Shown piece after piece: positions 1 through 5,437 of a DNA stretch of 9,784 bases (within the stretch, counting starts at the first letter, position 1; every line of letters begins with the position of its first letter). Made by a program: the position numbers and the translations under genes. Origin of the DNA: a bacterium ADurb.Bin374 (GTDB lineage: Bacteria; Riflebacteria; Ozemobacteria; Ozemobacterales; Ozemobacteraceae); contig MWAR01000014.1 of NCBI GenBank assembly GCA_002068715.1, positions 1 through 9,784 of the forward strand, written 5' to 3'. Below the pieces are notes generated by a model. It had not been told where the DNA came from, ran no database searches, and saw nothing but the letters and a program-made list of their open reading frames with translations.

Positions 1-207
1 CTCGAGCAGCGCGACAAAGAAGAACGCATCCTCATCACCCGCCTCGAATCCGCCCGCAACGAAGGTATTGAGCAGGGGATTATAAAAGGTTGTCATTCGG
101 TTGCCCGAAGGATGCTCGCACTTGGGATTCCGATTGCGACCATCGCTGCCTCAACCGGGCTCTCCGAGCAGGAGATTGAAAAGCTCGAGCGAGAGATAGC
201 AGGATAA
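1..207 (+). CDS. Rpn-family recombination-promoting nuclease/putative transposase, C-terminal end (5' end outside window)
   Basis: The open frame enters from the left edge and ends with TAA at 205-207, giving 68 residues. It starts in a charged helical stretch (LEQRDKEERILITRLESARN), passes through the repeated E-G-I-x-Q-G-I-I-K-G pattern typical of Rpn/PD-(D/E)XK transposase-like proteins (E-x-G-x-x-x-G linker), and ends in a small helical module (ARRMLALGIPIATIAASTGL, then SEQEIEKLERE). The family is known to have an N-terminal PD-(D/E)XK nuclease domain; that part lies outside the window, so activity cannot be judged. A slice of a second, non-overlapping Rpn gene lies at 4322-4635, so the genome probably carries several copies. 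Family assignment rests on this tail alone and is fairly secure because the EG-repeat followed by the A-x-x-T-G-L-S-x-x-E-I-x-x-L motif is characteristic. Confidence 0.7.
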   Translation, partial: LEQRDKEERILITRLESARNEGIEQGIIKGCHSVARRMLALGIPIATIAASTGLSEQEIEKLEREIAG

Positions 208-392
208 GAAAGGAACTGGCCATGGCGAAGAGCTCGATGTATTCGATGATCTCTCGGACCGACTCCTCCCGCGCCCCGAATTTCCTATGGCGTACAAGCT
301 CGGTCTTTTCACCTCTGCATTTCATTTTTGCGGCGACATCCAGGATCGCATTGCCTATCAGCTTCCAAATAATACCCACTGGGTCAGCCGCT
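208..392. other. Short convergent gap, possible decayed coding on the minus strand
   Basis: This stretch separates the end of the Rpn gene from the end of the minus-strand acetyltransferase gene. A minus-strand frame runs from a GTG at 379 down to a stop at 80 (99 codons) and overlaps the Rpn tail. Its first part (GIIWKLIGNAILDVAAKMKC and a later REIIEYIELF) reads like real protein. It has no ATG near its beginning and no convincing ribosome site, and its last third is simply antisense to the Rpn gene. I could not assign a family and do not call it a gene. No clear terminator hairpin is visible for either flanking gene. Confidence 0.3.
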
Positions 393-932
393 TCAGTCCA
401 GCGTCTGGTTGGATAGTTCCTCTACGCGAAGAATGTATTTCAGAGTCTCCTCGCCGTGATACGAAACGAGCCCATCGCACGACATACCCAACTTCTCAAG
501 AACGCACATCGAGGCAGCGTTCCGAGGATCGACCAGCCCTATGATTCGTCCAAGATGCAAGTGTCCGAAACCATATTGCAAGACCGCGCGTCCAGCCTCG
601 GTCGCAAGTCCGATGCCCCAGTAGGCGGGCAACAGCCAGAATGCAATGTCCACCTCCCCGAGGTCGTCCAGACGTTTCAGCCCGGCGAATCCGATGACAT
701 TGCCACTCTTCTTGAGAACACACGCCCACCGGCCAAACCCATGCCGTTGATAGTCTGTGAGCGGGTTTGCGCGGAGAATCCGCAGCGCATGTTCGATGCT
801 CGTAAGCATCCCGGTGCCCGTGAAACGGGTGACGGCAGGATCACTCCCAAGTGCGAAGTATGCAGCGGCATCGGACTCGTCGAATTCGCGGAGTAACAGC
901 CGCTCCGTCTCGATAATGGTCGATCCTGTCAT
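393..932 (-). CDS. GNAT-family N-acetyltransferase (RimJ/RimL, Acetyltransf_3 type)
   Basis: The protein (179 residues from the chosen ATG at 932, 182 from the ATG at 941) begins with the hallmark T-E-R-L-L-L-R-E-F of RimJ/RimL-like acetyltransferases. Numbered from the upstream ATG, the acetyl-CoA-binding signature is A-Y-W-G-I-G-L-A-T-E-A at about residues 106-116. The N-A-A-S-x-x-V-L-E-K-L-G-M motif follows at 141-153. Such enzymes transfer an acetyl group from acetyl-CoA to an amine, often a protein N-terminus or a small molecule; the substrate here cannot be told. Length is normal for the family and no key segment is missing. The ATG at 932 is preferred because the GGAG at the upstream ATG leaves only one base of spacing, whereas it lies ten bases before 932. 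The gene stands alone behind its own promoter-like element and ends facing the Rpn gene. Confidence 0.88.
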   Translation of the reverse strand: MTGSTIIETERLLLREFDESDAAAYFALGSDPAVTRFTGTGMLTSIEHALRILRANPLTDYQRHGFGRWACVLKKSGNVIGFAGLKRLDDLGEVDIAFWLLPAYWGIGLATEAGRAVLQYGFGHLHLGRIIGLVDPRNAASMCVLEKLGMSCDGLVSYHGEETLKYILRVEELSNQTLD

Positions 933-968
933 CCACCCCATACTCCGAACGCCAACCGCGAACAGCGG

Positions 969-996
969 CTATTATCCTGCTCGACGCACATGTCAA
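969..996 (-). promoter_or_regulatory. Putative sigma70-type promoter of the acetyltransferase gene
   Basis: On the minus strand a perfect TTGACA (-35) lies at 996-991. It is followed after 16 bases by TAATAG (-10) at 974-969; an overlapping GATAAT at 976-971 is a better -10 match but at a 14-base spacing. A small hairpin (CCGC, five-base loop, GCGG at 956-968) sits between this element and the start codon. The -35 match and placement 40-60 bases before the acetyltransferase start make this the most promoter-like signal in the gap. The -10 is only partly consensus. Confidence 0.4.
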
Positions 997-1082
997 GCGC
1001 ATTTATTCGTTGCACTATCGTTCCTTCTTCGGCTCAAAGATAAAAATTTTGCGGCTAGATTGTCAATCGAAGGCGGTGTTGA

Positions 1083-1832
1083 TTATTTTCCCGAGCCCCT
1101 CTGAAAGGGGATCTTTTTGAAAATTTCGAGCAGTTCGTTGAAGTTTTTGCCCATGCCGGGAATTTCCGTATTGCCGAGGGGATGCTCGTTCTGACTGGCC
1201 GCGCCTGTTCCAGGAGTCGCAAACCCGCCGGGGAATTCCCGAGCGAGTTTCTCTGACATGGCCGGGTCCGCTTTTTTCAGGTAATTCATATTGTTCGCTG
1301 CGACACGATAGCACTCGCGAATGAGCGATGCTCTTGCCTGGCTGTCATCAGGGCTTATTTCCACGTTTTTGGAAAAAGCGGCTATGGCCTCGGCCGATTT
1401 GCCGGCTTTCGAGCGCACAAGGCCGATCATATACCAGACATCCGGATAGTTCGGTCTGATGCTCACGGTGTTGTTCCATGCCTCAAGCGCTTTTTCCGGC
1501 TTGCCGCCATGATACAGGGATAGCCCGAGATTGTACCAGAGCGGGGCGTTGTCAGGAATCAATTCAACGGCCTCGCGCAAGACGTTTACGGATTCATCGT
1601 ATTTCTTTTCGCGCCCAAGGGCCACGCCCTTTTTCATCAGCTTTTCAGCCATCGAAAACCGAGCGTCGTAGGAATCCTTCTGCGTTTGAAGCCCGGTCGT
1701 TTCCTGTCCATGAACGGCCGTCAGATCGACGTTGAGCAGAATTCCGGCAATCAACACAAACAGGATGTTCCTGAAAACCTGCGCGTAGCACGATGAACGC
1801 TGAAGAACTCCCGTCGTGTTGCTGGAGCTCAT
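1083..1832 (-). CDS. Exported tetratricopeptide repeat (TPR) protein
   Basis: The protein has 249 residues from the ATG at 1832, chosen because GGGGAGAA lies just upstream at good spacing. The open frame extends to 1928, but that extension has no ribosome site and no signal-like residues. Residues about 20-42 form a hydrophobic segment (FRNILFVLIAGILLNV) followed by A-V-H-G-Q-E, fitting a signal peptide or membrane anchor. Three consecutive TPR units follow at about 62-95, 96-129 and 130-163, with the W-Y-N-L-G-L-S and D-V-W-Y-M-I-G-L helices and conserved P-D/P-N-Y at unit ends. A partial fourth unit and a Gly/Ala/Pro-rich tail with a terminal helix (NFNELLEIFKKI) end the protein. TPRs are protein-protein interaction scaffolds, so a periplasmic or envelope assembly role is likely, partner unknown. 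It is divergent from the SH3 protein gene at 2163 across about 330 bases of insertion-sequence debris. Confidence 0.8.
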   Translation of the reverse strand: MSSSNTTGVLQRSSCYAQVFRNILFVLIAGILLNVDLTAVHGQETTGLQTQKDSYDARFSMAEKLMKKGVALGREKKYDESVNVLREAVELIPDNAPLWYNLGLSLYHGGKPEKALEAWNNTVSIRPNYPDVWYMIGLVRSKAGKSAEAIAAFSKNVEISPDDSQARASLIRECYRVAANNMNYLKKADPAMSEKLAREFPGGFATPGTGAASQNEHPLGNTEIPGMGKNFNELLEIFKKIPFQRGSGK

Positions 1833-1920
1833 GGCTTCTCCCCTTCCCGTCTGTTTCTGATACCGGCACATCGACCGCGCCGGCCAGGCTTCACAAACCC
1901 CGGAGCAATCGCTCCTGTGA

Positions 1921-1989
1921 ATAGTCAAAACCGGAGTGCCGTTTTCTGGAATTATACCAGCCTTCGATGAATTCGAAGACGATCCGGAC
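1921..1989 (-). pseudogene. IS3-family transposase (rve domain) C-terminal remnant
   Basis: On the minus strand 23 codons read V-R-I-V-F-E-F-I-E-G-W-Y-N-S-R-K-R-H-S-G-F-D-Y. This matches the conserved tail of IS3-type OrfB integrases, usually written as (I/V)F(E/D)YIE.(F/W)YN..R.HS.LGY. The usual continuation (L-S/T-P-x-x-F/Y) is lost: after Tyr the frame runs into unrelated sequence and stops at 1891. No N-terminal or DDE catalytic part is present upstream, so this is a dead fragment only about 70 bases long. It shows that an IS3-type element once sat in the divergent region between the TPR and SH3 genes. The motif is short but distinctive. Confidence 0.55.
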
Positions 1990-2010
1990 CCATTTCACAT
2001 TCTGCATAGA

Positions 2011-2035
2011 TGATATACTCCTGAAAGACGGACAC
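2011..2035. mobile_element. Possible IS3-type terminal inverted repeat remnant
   Basis: The plus strand reads TGATATACTCCTGAAAGACG followed by GACAC. IS3-family elements commonly begin with TG, a C-rich stretch, then a run ending in GGACAC, and the reverse complement GTGTCCGTCTTTCAGGAGTA also looks like such an end. It lies only 22 bases from the transposase remnant. Its orientation is wrong for a simple internally deleted copy of that element, because the fragment would sit outside the end. It could belong to a second, nested insertion. No matching partner repeat was found in the window. Confidence 0.3.
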
Positions 2036-2162
2036 ATTTTCGGTTCTTCCCTCCGGCCAGCGTTGAGCCGGAGAAGCGAATTTCCAGGAAACCGATTCGC
2101 AGGGGATTCATCGTGCTGTCGTTTGAGACCGAGCGATTCCCGAACAGGAGGAGTGATAGCGC

Positions 2163-3248
2163 ATGAGCAGGGGACAAGGGCACCGATGGTTGGCGGCGTT
2201 TCTGTGGTTGTCATTGCTTGCCGGAGCCGGTTTTGGCGCCGATACGGGGCCGGCGACAGGAATCGTTCTTGCACCCAGCGGTCTGACGCTGCGCGAGAAG
2301 CCTGAGGCCGGTGCTGCACGAATCGGTCGCATTGCCGACGGAGCGACCATCACCGTACTTCGCCGGGATGGCCCCGAGGCGACGATCGAGGGGCGCCGCA
2401 GCCGATGGTTCCAGGTCACACACGAAAAGAGAACCGGATGGGTGTTCGGCGGCTTCGTTCAGCTGTCGGACGACGCCAATGCTCCAACCGACCAAGCCAG
2501 CAGCGCGCTGCATGGGTTCGCCGCCAAGCTCCACGGGCCGATCCTCCCGGCGGTGGAGATGCTGGCAACCGAGTTTGAGCGCCTCGCCCACGGCCGACCG
2601 CCGGAAGAAGTCTCGGCGTTGCTTCACCAGTTCATGATCGAGTATCGCACCTTCATGGCCAAACTCGACAAAACCGAGGTTAACAGCCAGAACCAAGGCT
2701 TCCCGGCGGAAGAGCGTTTGCGGAGAGAGCTGCCCACGGTCGGGTGGCAGCTCGACTACTCCGAAGGGATGGGCTTCATCCGCGAGATCGGTGATTGGCC
2801 GATGAAACGCTTCGGCCGCCTGGTCCCGAAGGCATGGCAGGAGTATTTCGCGGCCTCGGCCCGTGAAGCACGCGAGGGGTTCTCCGAGGACGCGGCGCTG
2901 CAGGTTTCATGGGACGTTCTGCGCCAACGCCTTGAATTTTGGGAGGACTTCGCCAACCGCCATCCGGATTTTCCGCTCAAGGACGACATCAACCATGACT
3001 ACGCCGTGACCTTTCGCGCCTTCCTCGTCGGCATGGATAACACGCCGATCACGGTGAGCTTCGAAGACCGAACGGTGAGCAAGGCGGTGCGCAAAGCATG
3101 GAACGAGTTCATCGAGCGCAATCCGAATTCCCGTATCGTCTCGTGGGTCCAACGTCACCGCCAGCGACTGGCGAAGGAAGGTTGGATCATGACCCGCACG
3201 CTCGAGGGCGAACTGGAACCTCGCGAGCCGCTGCCCGCCTTATACTGA
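2163..3248 (+). CDS. Secreted SH3-domain protein with a large uncharacterised helical C-terminal region
   Basis: The protein has 361 residues. A signal peptide spans about 1-25 (R-W-L-A-A-F-L-W-L-S-L-L-A-G-A-G-F-G-A). A bacterial SH3 domain (SH3b/SH3_3 type) follows at about 30-102, with the typical G-L-T-L-R-E-K-P, G-x-x-A-D-G-A-T-I-T-V-L and W-F-x-V-T...T-G-W-V-F-G-G-F-V motifs. Such domains in exported proteins often bind peptidoglycan or peptides. The remaining 250 residues (about 110-361) are charged and mostly helical, rich in aromatic residues, with no catalytic motif I recognise. The ATG at 2163 is well supported by GGAGGAG at 2147-2153. Its GC-rich third positions look typical of a resident chromosomal gene. 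It is divergent from the TPR gene and has no plus-strand partner. The likely location is the periplasm; the function of the C-terminal region is unknown. Confidence 0.85.
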   Translation: MSRGQGHRWLAAFLWLSLLAGAGFGADTGPATGIVLAPSGLTLREKPEAGAARIGRIADGATITVLRRDGPEATIEGRRSRWFQVTHEKRTGWVFGGFVQLSDDANAPTDQASSALHGFAAKLHGPILPAVEMLATEFERLAHGRPPEEVSALLHQFMIEYRTFMAKLDKTEVNSQNQGFPAEERLRRELPTVGWQLDYSEGMGFIREIGDWPMKRFGRLVPKAWQEYFAASAREAREGFSEDAALQVSWDVLRQRLEFWEDFANRHPDFPLKDDINHDYAVTFRAFLVGMDNTPITVSFEDRTVSKAVRKAWNEFIERNPNSRIVSWVQRHRQRLAKEGWIMTRTLEGELEPREPLPALY

Positions 3249-3450
3249 TACCGGCCAGGCACCGCTTTTTCAAGGGTACCTCCGGAGACCCGATCGACAT
3301 CGAACAGTCCCCAATTCCCTCTTCAAGCTCTCCACGGCCTGCGGCCATTTTGTGACCAGATAGGGCCTGGCGAACCGGCCGGCTCCCCCGGACCACCGCT
3401 GTCCGTCCTTGCGGTCTCAAGTGGCTTCGAGCTCGTGATAGATATTTCTG
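3249..3450. other. Convergent gap between the SH3 gene and the higBA region
   Basis: No gene is supported here. A weak hairpin GGCC-TGC-GGCC followed by ATTTTG at 3336-3351 could be a poor terminator for the SH3 gene, but its stem is only four bases. The base composition shifts from GC-rich to clearly AT-rich at about 3435, coinciding with the start of the minus-strand toxin-antitoxin region. Confidence 0.35.
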
Positions 3451-3537
3451 TTAATATTTATCGTTCCATTCGATGTAAAACTTTTCCTGGGAAAGCCCGC
3501 AAACCTCAAATATTTTTCCTTCAATATCCTTGATCAA
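3451..3537 (-). CDS. Possible 28-codon ORF or gene remnant overlapping the higA stop codon
   Basis: On the minus strand a frame from a TTG at 3537 reads 28 codons to TAA at 3453-3451. Its sequence is L-I-K-D-I-E-G-K-I-F-E-V-C-G-L-S-Q-E-K-F followed by Y-I-E-W-N-D-K-Y. The TTG overlaps the higA TGA as TTGA, an arrangement compatible with translational coupling. The residue pattern (I-F-E-V-C-G-L-S-Q-E-K-F-Y-I-E-W) looks like genuine protein rather than random translation. It is too short to assign to a family. It may be a small third gene of the higBA operon or the surviving tail of a decayed gene, since the frame is also open for some codons upstream inside higA. There is no strong separate ribosome site. 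Confidence 0.3.
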   Translation of the reverse strand: MIKDIEGKIFEVCGLSQEKFYIEWNDKY

Positions 3538-3923
3538 GCTGCCTTGTCCAGGAGAATCGGTTTGATCAGGAGATCAGCCGGAATTCCCGCACCGACGAGC
3601 TTTCTGATCATCAACATACTCAGTGGGCGTTTGCCGCTCAGAACTTCCGATACTTTCGCCCGGGAACCGATGTAGGGCTCGAGGTCCTTGCGGGTGAGGT
3701 TGTTTTGCTCGAGCCAGAATCTGATGACGTCGACAGGGTCGATATCGCCGGTATATATTGGATGATATTGTTCTTCCCAGGCTTCCGTGAGGATGGAAAG
3801 CACTTCGAGCCGGTCGAACCCTGGCGTGCCGGGTTTCGAGTCGATCAGTTCGTCGATCTCCCGCAACGCGTTCTCATAATCACGCTCCGACCTGATCGGA
3901 GATATGTGTTTGACTTGCTTCAT
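3534..3923 (-). CDS. higA: HigA-type antitoxin (Xre-family HTH)
   Basis: This is the antitoxin of a type II toxin-antitoxin pair, 129 residues. The N-terminal half (about 1-58) has the family's P-I-R-S-E-R-D-Y-E-N-A-L-R-E-I-D-E-L stretch that contacts the toxin. The C-terminal half (about 60-120) is an Xre-like helix-turn-helix containing D-V-I-R-F-W-L-E-Q-N-N-L-T-R-K-D-L and S-R-A-K-V-S-E-V-L-S-G-K-R-P-L. Antitoxins of this class neutralise HigB and bind the operon promoter to autorepress it. The start ATG at 3923 follows a strong purine-rich site (GGGAGGGGAAG), and only 18 bases separate it from the higB stop. Toxin-first order is the classical higBA arrangement. Length and motifs are complete, so it is probably functional. 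Confidence 0.88.
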   Translation of the reverse strand: MKQVKHISPIRSERDYENALREIDELIDSKPGTPGFDRLEVLSILTEAWEEQYHPIYTGDIDPVDVIRFWLEQNNLTRKDLEPYIGSRAKVSEVLSGKRPLSMLMIRKLVGAGIPADLLIKPILLDKAA

Positions 3924-3941
3924 CTTCCCCTCCCTCGCGGC

Positions 3942-4235
3942 TCAGATGGTCTCGGCATCGATGCGATCATATTCCGCATGGGTGCCGACGAATCTGACAT
4001 AGACGCGGAACGACTGATATACCATTTTGACAACCAAGCGAAAATTGTTTCCACCGATATTGAACACGACACGGTTTCCGCGAAAGAAACTCGCGGTTGC
4101 AAAGACGGCCTTGATATCTGCCGAATTGCGCCAGTGGCATCTTCGAACGAAGGCATACCATTTCCTCAGATCCAGCTCGGCCTTTGGCTGAATCGTCCAG
4201 AAATCCCGAAGCTTCTTCTGTGAAATGATATGCAT
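3942..4235 (-). CDS. higB: HigB-type toxin (type II mRNA interferase family)
   Basis: The protein has 97 residues and carries the HigB_toxin signature from end to end: M-H-I-I-S-x-K-K-L-R-D-F-W at the start, then N-S-A-D-I-K-A-V-F at 37-45. N-R-V-V-F-N-I-G-G-N-N-F-R-L-V-V follows at 54-69, and Y-V-R-F-V-G-T-H-A-E-Y-D-R-I-D-A at 79-94. Members are RelE-like ribosome-associated mRNA interferases that block translation when free of HigA. The length is normal and no break is visible. The start ATG at 4235 is preceded by AAGGAG six bases upstream. That ribosome site sits in the loop of a perfect 8-base inverted repeat (4226-4253), and the arm nearest the gene overlaps codons 1-4. It is followed by higA 18 bases later. 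Upstream lies a fragment of an Rpn gene in divergent orientation, which suggests that the pair sits in a rearranged spot. Confidence 0.88.
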   Translation of the reverse strand: MHIISQKKLRDFWTIQPKAELDLRKWYAFVRRCHWRNSADIKAVFATASFFRGNRVVFNIGGNNFRLVVKMVYQSFRVYVRFVGTHAEYDRIDAETI

Positions 4236-4253
4236 TCTCCTTGCAGCATATCA
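4226..4253 (-). promoter_or_regulatory. Inverted repeat flanking the higB ribosome-binding site; candidate HigA operator or RNA hairpin
   Basis: The arms TGATATGC (4226-4233) and GCATATCA (4246-4253) are perfect reverse complements separated by 12 bases. Read on the minus strand, the 12-base loop contains AAGGAG, and the downstream arm includes the higB start codon and the next codons. It could act as a DNA operator for HigA, since antitoxins of this class bind palindromes near their promoter. It could also act as an RNA hairpin presenting the ribosome site in a loop. A plausible -10 hexamer TATGCT lies in the upstream arm, 17 bases after TTGCTC, which favours the operator reading. Confidence 0.5.
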
Positions 4254-4254
4254 C

Positions 4255-4271
4255 GTTCCCAAAATGGGAGC
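4255..4271 (-). promoter_or_regulatory. Second short palindrome in the higBA promoter region
   Basis: TCCCA-AAA-TGGGA at 4257-4269 is a perfect 5-base inverted repeat. It widens to a 17-base imperfect palindrome (4255-4271) with one mismatched pair. It falls between the candidate -35 (TTGCTC) and -10 (TATGCT) of the higB promoter on the minus strand. That is a natural position for a repressor such as HigA. The arms are short, so chance occurrence is possible. Confidence 0.3.
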
Positions 4272-4321
4272 AAATGATTACTCCATGGCAAAGCGCTTGA
4301 GACTTTCTTGCATCTTTCAGC

Positions 4322-4635
4322 CTTACGCGGGAGTTACGTGAAAAAGATGGTTTCACGAAGCTCTGCCCGGCCTACGGCATCGCGATTCTCGATTACATCA
4401 TGTTTCCCGGCCACGACCGTCTCCAGTCGGGCTACCTGTTCCGCGAACGCCAGACAGGCGAGGTGCTGCCCGACCTGATGGTATTTCACTTCGTCGAGCT
4501 GCCCAAATACCGTGTGCGTCGCCGGGCCTTGCAGACAAGGCTCGAGAAGTGGTTATATGTATTGAAGTTCGGTGAGTTGTATGCCGCCGACCGGCCTTTG
4601 CCGGCCGATCTCGAACACGAAAAGGACCTGGTGCG
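4322..4635 (+). pseudogene. Internal fragment of an Rpn-family nuclease/transposase gene
   Basis: The plus-strand frame is open from just after a TGA at 4298-4300. Recognisable homology begins at about L-T-R-E-L-R-E-K-D-G-F, runs through C-P-A-Y-G-I-A-I-L-D-Y-I-M-F-P-G-H-D-R and R-E-R-Q-T-G-E-V-L-P-D-L-M-V-F-H-F-V-E-L-P-K-Y, and continues to L-E-K-W-L-Y-V-L-K-F-G-E-L-Y. This is the middle of the Rpn fold, downstream of the PD-(D/E)XK catalytic residues. The N-terminal nuclease core is missing, and there is no start codon where the family begins. The family signal fades at about 4630, and the frame then runs on to 5041 in sequence that belongs to other genes on the opposite strand. It is therefore a dead slice truncated at both ends. 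An ATG at 4400 could permit a 213-codon product, but that would be half nonsense. Confidence 0.7.
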
Positions 4636-4658
4636 GAACTGGTGGTCGATAGCGCCTT

Positions 4659-4802
4659 TCAGCTCCTCGGTGAGAAATCGGCCGGAACGGTCACCTCGAA
4701 CCGGATCAGGTTTTTCCGAGAAGAGACCTCACCGGCGAGGCAGCAGGCCAGCAGCGTCAGAACGACCACCAACGTCCGGGGGAACAAGCGTCGATCGTCC
4801 AT
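4659..4802 (-). pseudogene. 5' fragment of a secreted-protein gene, apparently frameshifted and truncated
   Basis: An ATG at 4802 has a good ribosome site (AAGGA, six bases of spacing) and encodes 47 residues to TGA at 4661-4659. It begins M-D-D-R-R-L-F-P-R-T-L-V-V-V-L-T-L-L-A-C, then C-L-A-G-E-V-S-S, a convincing signal peptide with a possible lipobox-like A-C-C. Mature sequence N-L-I-R-F-E-V-T-V-P-A-D-F follows. Just before the stop, a neighbouring frame reads E-E-L-K-G-A-I-D-H-Q-F-R-T-R, which continues naturally. A one-base indel has probably broken the gene, whose remainder was then replaced by the Rpn fragment joined at about 4635. No family could be assigned. It was found by reading the minus strand directly and is weaker than the long genes. 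Confidence 0.45.
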
Positions 4803-4890
4803 GGGCGGTCCTTACGAGAGAGATCTTTCCGCGAAGTATACCGTGGGTTGCTCGTAAAGTTCCGGAAACGCGTTCCCAGGTGTCGGAAAA

Positions 4891-5347
4891 TCAATCGCCG
4901 ATGTTCCCGTGCATTTTGCATGATATATCATTTCCTCTATCCGACACGGAAAACGTATATGCAGTCCCGGGAATATGGGACTGTGAAATCCATGAGGAAT
5001 CTAGGTTCCAAGCCAGGTTCTGCAGACAGGACTGGATATAGGCATTGTCCGATCTGTTTTTGGTATCTCCTGGACAAACCAGAAAAAAAACGAGCGGGGC
5101 CTTTCCGTAAAAGATCTTCGAGAACATCAGCATCGATCCTCGATAGTTTTGTAGGGTGGTCCATGTTGTATATTTCAATCGCCCCAAGAATGACGCGCAT
5201 ATTGGCGATGCAAGATTCTCTCAGTGAGCCGCTTCGACACGGTGTTCCCAGGAAAGGAACCCCTGAAACCCGGAAATGGCAGAGAACCAGGAATACAATC
5301 AAAACCAAAAGGAAACTTCCTTCCTGCGGTTGCAGAAAATCCCTCAT
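4891..5347 (-). pseudogene. Type IV pilin-like/pseudopilin-like protein gene with a frameshift at an A8/T8 run
   Basis: From the ATG at 5347 (GGAG eight bases upstream) the frame encodes a hydrophobic N-terminal helix at about 10-25 (S-F-L-L-V-L-I-V-F-L-V-L-C). A pilin-like C-I-A-N-M-R-V-I-L-G-A-I-E-I-Y-N-M-D motif follows at 46-63, and the frame continues to R-K-G-P-A-R-F-F at 88. There it meets eight consecutive T (plus-strand A at 5083-5090). One base fewer would lead into the frame reading L-V-C-P-G-D-T-K-N and ending Y-T-F-S-V-S-D-R-G-N-D-I-S-C-K-M-H-G-N-I-G-D at 4891. That C-x-x-H-G tail is typical of these proteins. Without the shift the first frame ends at 4937 with an unrelated tail. 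The prepilin-type G-F-x-x-x-E is imperfect (G-S-F-L-L-V, no Glu at +5). It lies 90 bases after the metalloprotease gene on the same strand. It could be a true mutation, phase variation or a sequencing error. Confidence 0.6.
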
Positions 5348-5437
5348 ATGGCACTCTCCCATTTTGTATCACGGTTTCTATGACTATCGAACGGTCAGCC
5401 GATGATACACCAACAAGGCTCTATATAATACGATATT

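Larger units (their letters stand above)
1833..2162. other. Divergent intergenic region carrying insertion-sequence debris
   Basis: These 330 bases separate the TPR gene (minus) from the SH3 protein gene (plus), so both promoters should lie here, but I see no strong -35/-10 pair. The stretch contains a transposase C-terminal fragment (1921-1989, minus), an insertion-sequence end-like motif (2011-2035), and a perfect 7-base inverted repeat CTCCGGC/GCCGGAG with a 9-base loop at 2051-2073. There is also a 5-base hairpin GGAGC/GCTCC at 1902-1915. The AGGAGG-like ribosome site of the SH3 gene is at 2147-2153. The two hairpins have no T-run after them, so they do not look like intrinsic terminators. 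Confidence 0.5.

Noticed and set aside
456..896. 146-codon plus-strand open frame
   Set aside because: It is entirely antisense to the acetyltransferase gene, which has complete family motifs.
1096..1119. CCCCT-CTGAA-AGGGG hairpin followed by ATCTTTTT, terminator-like on the plus strand
   Set aside because: It lies inside the coding end of the minus-strand TPR gene, has a stem of only five bases, and no plus-strand gene ends just before it.
3187..3420. 77-codon minus-strand frame overlapping the end of the SH3 gene
   Set aside because: It is mostly antisense to the SH3 gene and the gap, with Arg/Gly-rich shadow composition and no ribosome site.
4337..4357. CGTGAAA/TTTCACG inverted repeat near the higBA promoter
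   Set aside because: It falls inside the Rpn fragment's coding sequence, about 100 bases from higB, with nothing to link it to regulation; it is probably chance.
4400..5041. Complete 213-codon gene starting at the ATG 4400
   Set aside because: Only the first 77 or so codons show Rpn homology, and the family starts much further upstream. The rest is antisense to a signal-peptide gene fragment and the pilin-like gene.
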